Shown here: positions 31,869 through 36,038 of the stretch, piece by piece
Layout of the letters: every line of letters starts with the position of its first letter
How positions within the stretch are numbered: the stretch's first letter is position 1
Origin: Terramyces sp. JEL0728
Lineage: Eukaryota > Chytridiomycota > Chytridiomycetes > Rhizophydiales > Terramycetaceae
Direction: 5' to 3'
DNA length: 36,038 bases
NCBI GenBank assembly: GCA_027603945.1
Contig: JADIIU010000129.1
Span: 1 to 36,038, forward strand
Position numbers and translations under genes: made by a program
The notes under the pieces: model-generated
The model's database searches: none
Seen by the model: the letters and a program-made list of their open reading frames with translations, nothing else
Told to the model about the DNA's origin: nothing

Positions 31869-33908
31869 GGATAAAGTATTGATTGGATTGTTGCGAACTC
31901 CAATATGTTGGATAATATAATTAAAGAGCAGTATTAATACTACAATTTTCACTCAAAAAACGTGAGAATTCACTTGGCTTTAAATCAAACAGAATGATAT
32001 AAAAGATATTACATTCGTTAGATATTGATAGTTGAGATAACTATTATTCACTTCATCAAACCAGTCTACCACTCGCTCGTTTTTGTAATGTAAAATACAG
32101 AAGTCATCCGTTGATACTAATTAAAGAATAAATGCCAATGGCTCAAATTCAGATAGAAGTTCCTTCAAATTTTAACTTGAAAACAAGGAATGTACACAAC
32201 ACAAGGAATAACATACAAATCAAGGCTTTGATTTACTAAAACAACAGCAAATCATAAAGGCGAAAAACTTTGTTGGGCAAAGCTTTATAGAGTTGAACTA
32301 TTTTATGAAAAGTATGTTAAAACTTATCTAGCTGGACTGTAAAAGGTTCTTATTGTTATCTCTCCCAACAGATATTGGATCAGATATAATTTTATACGAC
32401 GTCTGATTCAAAATAGCTTGAATACATTGCTGAGTATTAACTGTGTTTAACAACGAATTAGTGTACGAGTCAATTAACAACTTTTAACATCAGACGGTAG
32501 CAGCGTTGCGATATGTGGCTACAAACGAAGAATTCCAGACTTTACCATAATAAACAGCTTCCAAGTCTCAATTTTTCGGTTTATTCTCGATACATGAAAT
32601 TTCACTGTAAAGAATGATAGTTCAGTTCAAGAGATGTGATTCCACTCAGCCTCAACGAAAACAACAGTACATTTAAAACTCGAAAGATATGCTTCTTCTG
32701 ACTATTAAATTTAACCTTTCATCACTACACTTTCAATCATGTATTTATCAAACCACATGAATGATAGTGCCAACTGCAAATATTTTATTTATAGTTAATG
32801 TCTTGTTTGCTAAATTTCATTTCCTAATATTGAATTATGATGACCAGCTAAGCACAATTTATAATTGACAACGCCACGTATTCCAAGCTCATCTAGAAGA
32901 TCCGTGGAATTTGCCATAATACCGTGTTTGCAAGTTAGGTCGTGTTTAAGCGACTATGTGAATACTTGATGTTTAATTACAATCGAATAATACTGCTTTA
33001 GAAGTCAACCAGGATTCAAGTTTTTGTTTTCATGACAGTAAAGTATAATTTAATCTTTTTTAACTGCAATTGCACTAGGTTACTGTAACTTTTGGGTATA
33101 TCCTCTTCGTTGTTATGATGGCCGACAAATATCGGTGTCTATCGTTGTTGGTCGGAGTGTTTTTTTGGTAATTTGAATTGCAAAATGTGGTCATCGTTCC
33201 ATAATTCTCTCGAGGCATCAACTAGCACAATAAGGATTACACAAATTTTTAGATTGCGATAAATGTAGGTATGCAAGGATCGAGCTATGGCAGCAGCTAG
33301 TTTCTCGATTTTCTCAACATATTTAATTTAACAATAATTTTGGTAAAATGCAAATGACACCACCTCAAGTTTATAGAATAATTTAAGAATGCTATTTATA
33401 ACTCAAAATTAATTGTTAACGTCTCCGTCTAGAAATTGAGAATAGACCAATTTCATTAGTTGAATTCCTGATAATTCTAGAAAATGAACGGACATTATTT
33501 TACATTGCCGAAATAAAGATGGGAAGGTAACCTGGAGACAAATTTAAATTAATTTGGACAAATCAAGACTCAGTAGCAAAGTGACTTTCAGATACTTAGT
33601 CGAGCATCAAGGTAACTTCAAATTACTAGTTATTATATTAAATAAATGGTAAACTTTATCACACTGAGAAACAGGCAAATAACAAATCTTTGCACGAATT
33701 GATTGGGTACATACCACTTTCAACCCGTAAGAATTAAATATTCTGTCACTTTTTTTTGTTTCATCAGACATTTAAAATGATTGCAATGAAGGTTAATATC
33801 TTGCATCTGAATCCCATGAGACAGTAATTGCGTAAATGACAGAATTTAGCGAATGCGTTTGCAAAATTATAATAAAATCAGAAGCAGTTTTTGGTGCATC
33901 ATATGTAT
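31869..33908. other. AT-rich, gene-free 2-kb segment
   Basis: About 2,040 bp with no open frame above about 60 codons, in a window where other gaps are usually below 350 bp. It is AT-rich with many short direct runs but no obvious tandem repeat, transposon end or tRNA box. Short fragments with intron-like joints exist (for example GTATGTTAAAACTTATCTAG near 32310) but do not assemble into a convincing protein. One hairpin followed by a T-run is listed separately. It may hold a non-coding RNA, regulatory DNA or a decayed gene. Confidence 0.5.
33120..33167 (+). ncRNA. Hairpin plus T7 run: possible 3' end of a Pol III transcript
   Basis: GGCCGACAA (33120-33128) pairs with TTGTTGGTC (33145-33153), nine pairs including two G-U, across a 16-nt loop. 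A run of seven T follows within about 8 bases. In eukaryotes a T-run of this kind terminates RNA polymerase III. No recognisable snRNA, SRP or RNase P core was found upstream, so this is only a structural hint. Confidence 0.15.
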
Positions 33909-35555
33909 TTATGGCATTTCTATATGTATAGTTGATTGATCGGCAGCATGATATTTGGACATATCAAACACTGCAAGCTTTCTACTCTGCATATACTTGA
34001 AAAGAATATATGCAAGGAATAATACGAGGCTGAATAGATAGAAATATTCCCAGGTGTACGACTCTTTCATTTTCGCAATTGTTGAAGAGGCATAAATGAA
34101 TGCCAGGCCAAAAGTCCAAGATACAGAAAATCCTGATAATTCATCGATTGTATGCAACTCAATATTTGAATCTACATCAATACTACTTCTTGGAAAGCGC
34201 AGCCCTTCGTGAAGCAAATTCAATATGTAGGCGCCTTTAAAACATTGCAATTGTAACTTGGAAAGTGAATCAATGTTTTCAAACTCTTTTGCGTGAAATT
34301 TAGTCTCTAATTCAGACCAGGAATATGAACAGTGCTTTGCAAGAGCAGAATACATTGCTTCAGGCTGATAGATACCGCCCAACCCAAAACCATGAGCAGT
34401 TGTGTACCAAAATTCAGATATCCCAAGGAACTTTCCTCGTCCATAATCCTGTAATGGGACGTGTACGCCATCAATTGGACAAGGGTCTTTGTGACATGCC
34501 TTTTCTTTACCTAGAATTGGAGTAATCGCCTCGTAGCATTTTTGAAATGAACCACTTCCAGTAATGTTGCTCTTTGCTCTGATCTGCAGCCCGACAGGCA
34601 GACAAGGATCTGTGGTATTGAGTTTGTCACTTTCGATTTGGTCCAGCAATGTTTTCACATATTTTATCCTTGCTTGGTTCACACCATACCCCAGAAAACT
34701 AGTTACAAACACATTATGAATGGACTGGGAGCCATCCAAAAGACGAACATTAACCTTAAATAAATCCTTTTGGTTGTTGTTTTTGTGTGGTTCAAAAGCT
34801 ATTTGGGTTGACGCTCCTCCCATATCCATAAACCCGACAGTTTCCTTGGTGAATTTGTGGTCCAAGTAGTTAACAGCGATCCATCCTAGAATCCCTTCCG
34901 TTTCTCCTGAAATCATTCTAAAATTTGTATTGCAAGACTCTATTCCGAATTTGTAATTCTGCAACGTAAATAAGCAAGCTTTTGACAACAGAGCCTCTCT
35001 GGCAGTTTCTTCTACCAGTCTTAAACCTGCGGTTGCGTATAAATAAATAGGTGTGATAGGATGTAATTCATATGGAACAGATGCTGCTGCAAATTCAAGT
35101 AATGGTTCAATATATGATGAAACACGAGACGGATCGTGTGCTAAACTTGATATTCCTGGTTTAATTTTCTTTTCAAAAGCACCACCAGACGGTTTCGCTA
35201 TTCCAATTACCGATTTGGATGCGGAAGAAGGAGAGTCCCAGGTATACACATAGACTCTGGATCCAGAACTTCCAGCATCGATGACAACACAGTATCTTTT
35301 GTCAGTATTTACGTTGGATATATCTTTGATGGTCGGCATATTGAGTGCGAACATGCTGTTTTCAGTGTAAGTGTCTGGGGTAATGTCGAAATTGCTTGAG
35401 GACAGATACCAAATTGAAATAAAAACAACTGCAGCCAAAGCAATCAAAGCATAAACAAAATTGCTGGTTGGTTTGCCGTTATCCTCATAAATTATGGGGA
35501 TTATTGATTTTTTCCTTTTGAATTGTGAAGAATTTGTTCTTCGTAGAGGATACAT
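33909..35555 (-). CDS. GDA1/CD39-family nucleoside diphosphatase (apyrase), two-TM type
   Basis: 548 aa, single exon. It hydrolyses nucleoside di/triphosphates in the Golgi or endosomal lumen and supports glycosylation by clearing GDP/UDP. All five apyrase conserved regions are present: ACR1 VVIDAGSSGSRVYVY (about 89-103), ACR2 YATAGLRL, ACR3 GETEGILGWIAVNYL, ACR4 FMDMGGASTQIAF and ACR5 LSGFSVSWTFGLA. TM segments near both ends (about 33-51 and 498-516) match the ENTPD4/7 and Ynd1-like layout rather than single-anchor Gda1. Six or more Cys residues between ACR4 and ACR5 fit a lumenal fold. No intron. Confidence 0.92.
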   Translation of the reverse strand: MYPLRRTNSSQFKRKKSIIPIIYEDNGKPTSNFVYALIALAAVVFISIWYLSSSNFDITPDTYTENSMFALNMPTIKDISNVNTDKRYCVVIDAGSSGSRVYVYTWDSPSSASKSVIGIAKPSGGAFEKKIKPGISSLAHDPSRVSSYIEPLLEFAAASVPYELHPITPIYLYATAGLRLVEETAREALLSKACLFTLQNYKFGIESCNTNFRMISGETEGILGWIAVNYLDHKFTKETVGFMDMGGASTQIAFEPHKNNNQKDLFKVNVRLLDGSQSIHNVFVTSFLGYGVNQARIKYVKTLLDQIESDKLNTTDPCLPVGLQIRAKSNITGSGSFQKCYEAITPILGKEKACHKDPCPIDGVHVPLQDYGRGKFLGISEFWYTTAHGFGLGGIYQPEAMYSALAKHCSYSWSELETKFHAKEFENIDSLSKLQLQCFKGAYILNLLHEGLRFPRSSIDVDSNIELHTIDELSGFSVSWTFGLAFIYASSTIAKMKESYTWEYFYLFSLVLFLAYILFKYMQSRKLAVFDMSKYHAADQSTIHIEMP

Positions 35556-35688
35556 TGAAATGAGGCAAAAATATTTCTGAATAAATTAAATCTGATGCGA
35601 GCATTAAATGCCATCCCAGACGAGAATTCCTTTTTCGAATTGCACAAAGATATCCCCGTCAATAATTGCAACAGTAAATGAAATTTAT

Positions 35689-35950
35689 TTAATCAGCTCT
35701 GGCATTTTCCTCAAGTTTATTCTGCCAGTAAGCACCTACAACTGGAATTTTGGCGAATACTTCTCTTCGGAACAGTGGAGTTACTTCTACGAAAAATAAC
35801 GCTAAAATTCCGACGGTTGCACCCCATCCTGCATATGAAGGAATACTGTTGTTAAAGAATATATTACGATGCTCTAATTTTTTGTGGATGAGATACTGAT
35901 AAAGTAGAGCGAATCCATGGAGCTGTTGTTAACCATTTTTGTGCCAACAT
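35689..35950 (-). CDS. QCR10: Cytochrome bc1 complex subunit Qcr10
   Basis: Exons 35868-35950 and 35689-35845, giving 79 aa (yeast Qcr10 is 77). The intron 35846-35867 is 22 nt, phase 2, with CTTTAAC before the AG. The N-terminus MLAQKWLTTAPWIRSTLS is followed by SIPSYAGWGATVGILALFFV (one TM) and VFAKIPVVGAYW, matching the WG.....LF......KIP..G pattern of this small accessory subunit of complex III in the mitochondrial inner membrane. A 25-nt alternative intron (35886-35910 region) also gives an open frame but a poorer splice site. Confidence 0.75.
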
Positions 35951-36038
35951 TTTCTGATGATTAAAAAATAAATCTGAAAAATATGGGGGTTTCAAAGTTT
36001 CACAAATATTAAATTGTACTGTAAAAAATTGTACCAGT

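Noticed and set aside
32131..32395. Short plus-strand fragments with a 20-nt intron-like joint in the gene-free region
   Set aside because: Two incompatible ways of joining them, no homology and no clear start; likely chance given the loose splice signals.
1..36038. tRNA, rRNA, CRISPR array, transposon or operon structures
   Set aside because: No A/B-box pairs, rRNA cores, repeat-spacer patterns, transposase motifs or terminal repeats were seen. The window is nuclear eukaryotic.

Overview
The window is a compact, intron-rich stretch of a eukaryotic nuclear genome. It looks like a flagellated (zoosporic) early-branching fungus or a close fungal relative such as an aphelid or rozellid. Fungal-type content includes sterol C24-methyltransferase (ERG6), phosphomevalonate kinase (ERG8), an expansin-like secreted protein, Qcr10 and mitochondrial bL34. 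Genes usually lost in yeasts and moulds are also present: PACRG (a ciliary doublet-microtubule protein), a prominin-like protein and a NELF-A-like protein. The lineage is inferred from gene content only.

The outstanding property is intron size. Joining reading frames at GT...AG boundaries, I resolve 53 introns in 15 genes. Of these, 48 are only 19-23 nt long (fifteen of 19, twenty of 20, six of 21, six of 22, one of 23 nt). Most carry a YTRAY branch-point-like motif (CTAAT, CTAAC, TTAAC) a few bases before the AG. Many junctions rebuild conserved family motifs exactly, for example ERG6 (GRF), MFSD10-like (DLLAFT), XPF (RQIECYK), ERG8 (GVPGAGGYDA) and NDR kinase (HRDVKPDN). Five introns are longer: 43, 49, 71, 94 and 140 nt. 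The 140-nt one (25699-25838) can be divided without remainder into seven abutting GT...AG units, five of them exactly 21 nt. It looks like a tandem array of minimal introns.

Layout: 354-5659 holds three F-box/LRR paralogues. 5682-7048 holds two tandem membrane-protein paralogues, one with two tiny introns and one with none. 7245-7952 encodes an expansin-like secreted protein. 8031-10126 holds ERG6, a probable small hidden gene and mitochondrial bL34. 10328-11710 encodes an MFSD10-type transporter with six tiny introns. 11745-23077 is a minus-strand run: a prominin-like protein, an 11-TM protein, an NDR-type kinase with two N-terminal CRIB-like motifs, a NELF-A-like factor, a pinin-like factor and an unknown 365-aa protein. 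23099-31868 holds twinfilin, a large unknown helical protein containing the intron array, XPF, a Cys-rich coiled-coil protein, ERG8 and PACRG. 31869-33908 is an AT-rich stretch with no recognisable gene. 33909-35950 holds a GDA1/CD39 apyrase and QCR10.

Spacing is extremely tight. Three divergent gene pairs have only 21-28 bp between their start codons. There is no operon or single pathway: the two sterol/isoprenoid genes (ERG6, ERG8) are far apart. No tRNA, rRNA, transposon or CRISPR array was recognised.
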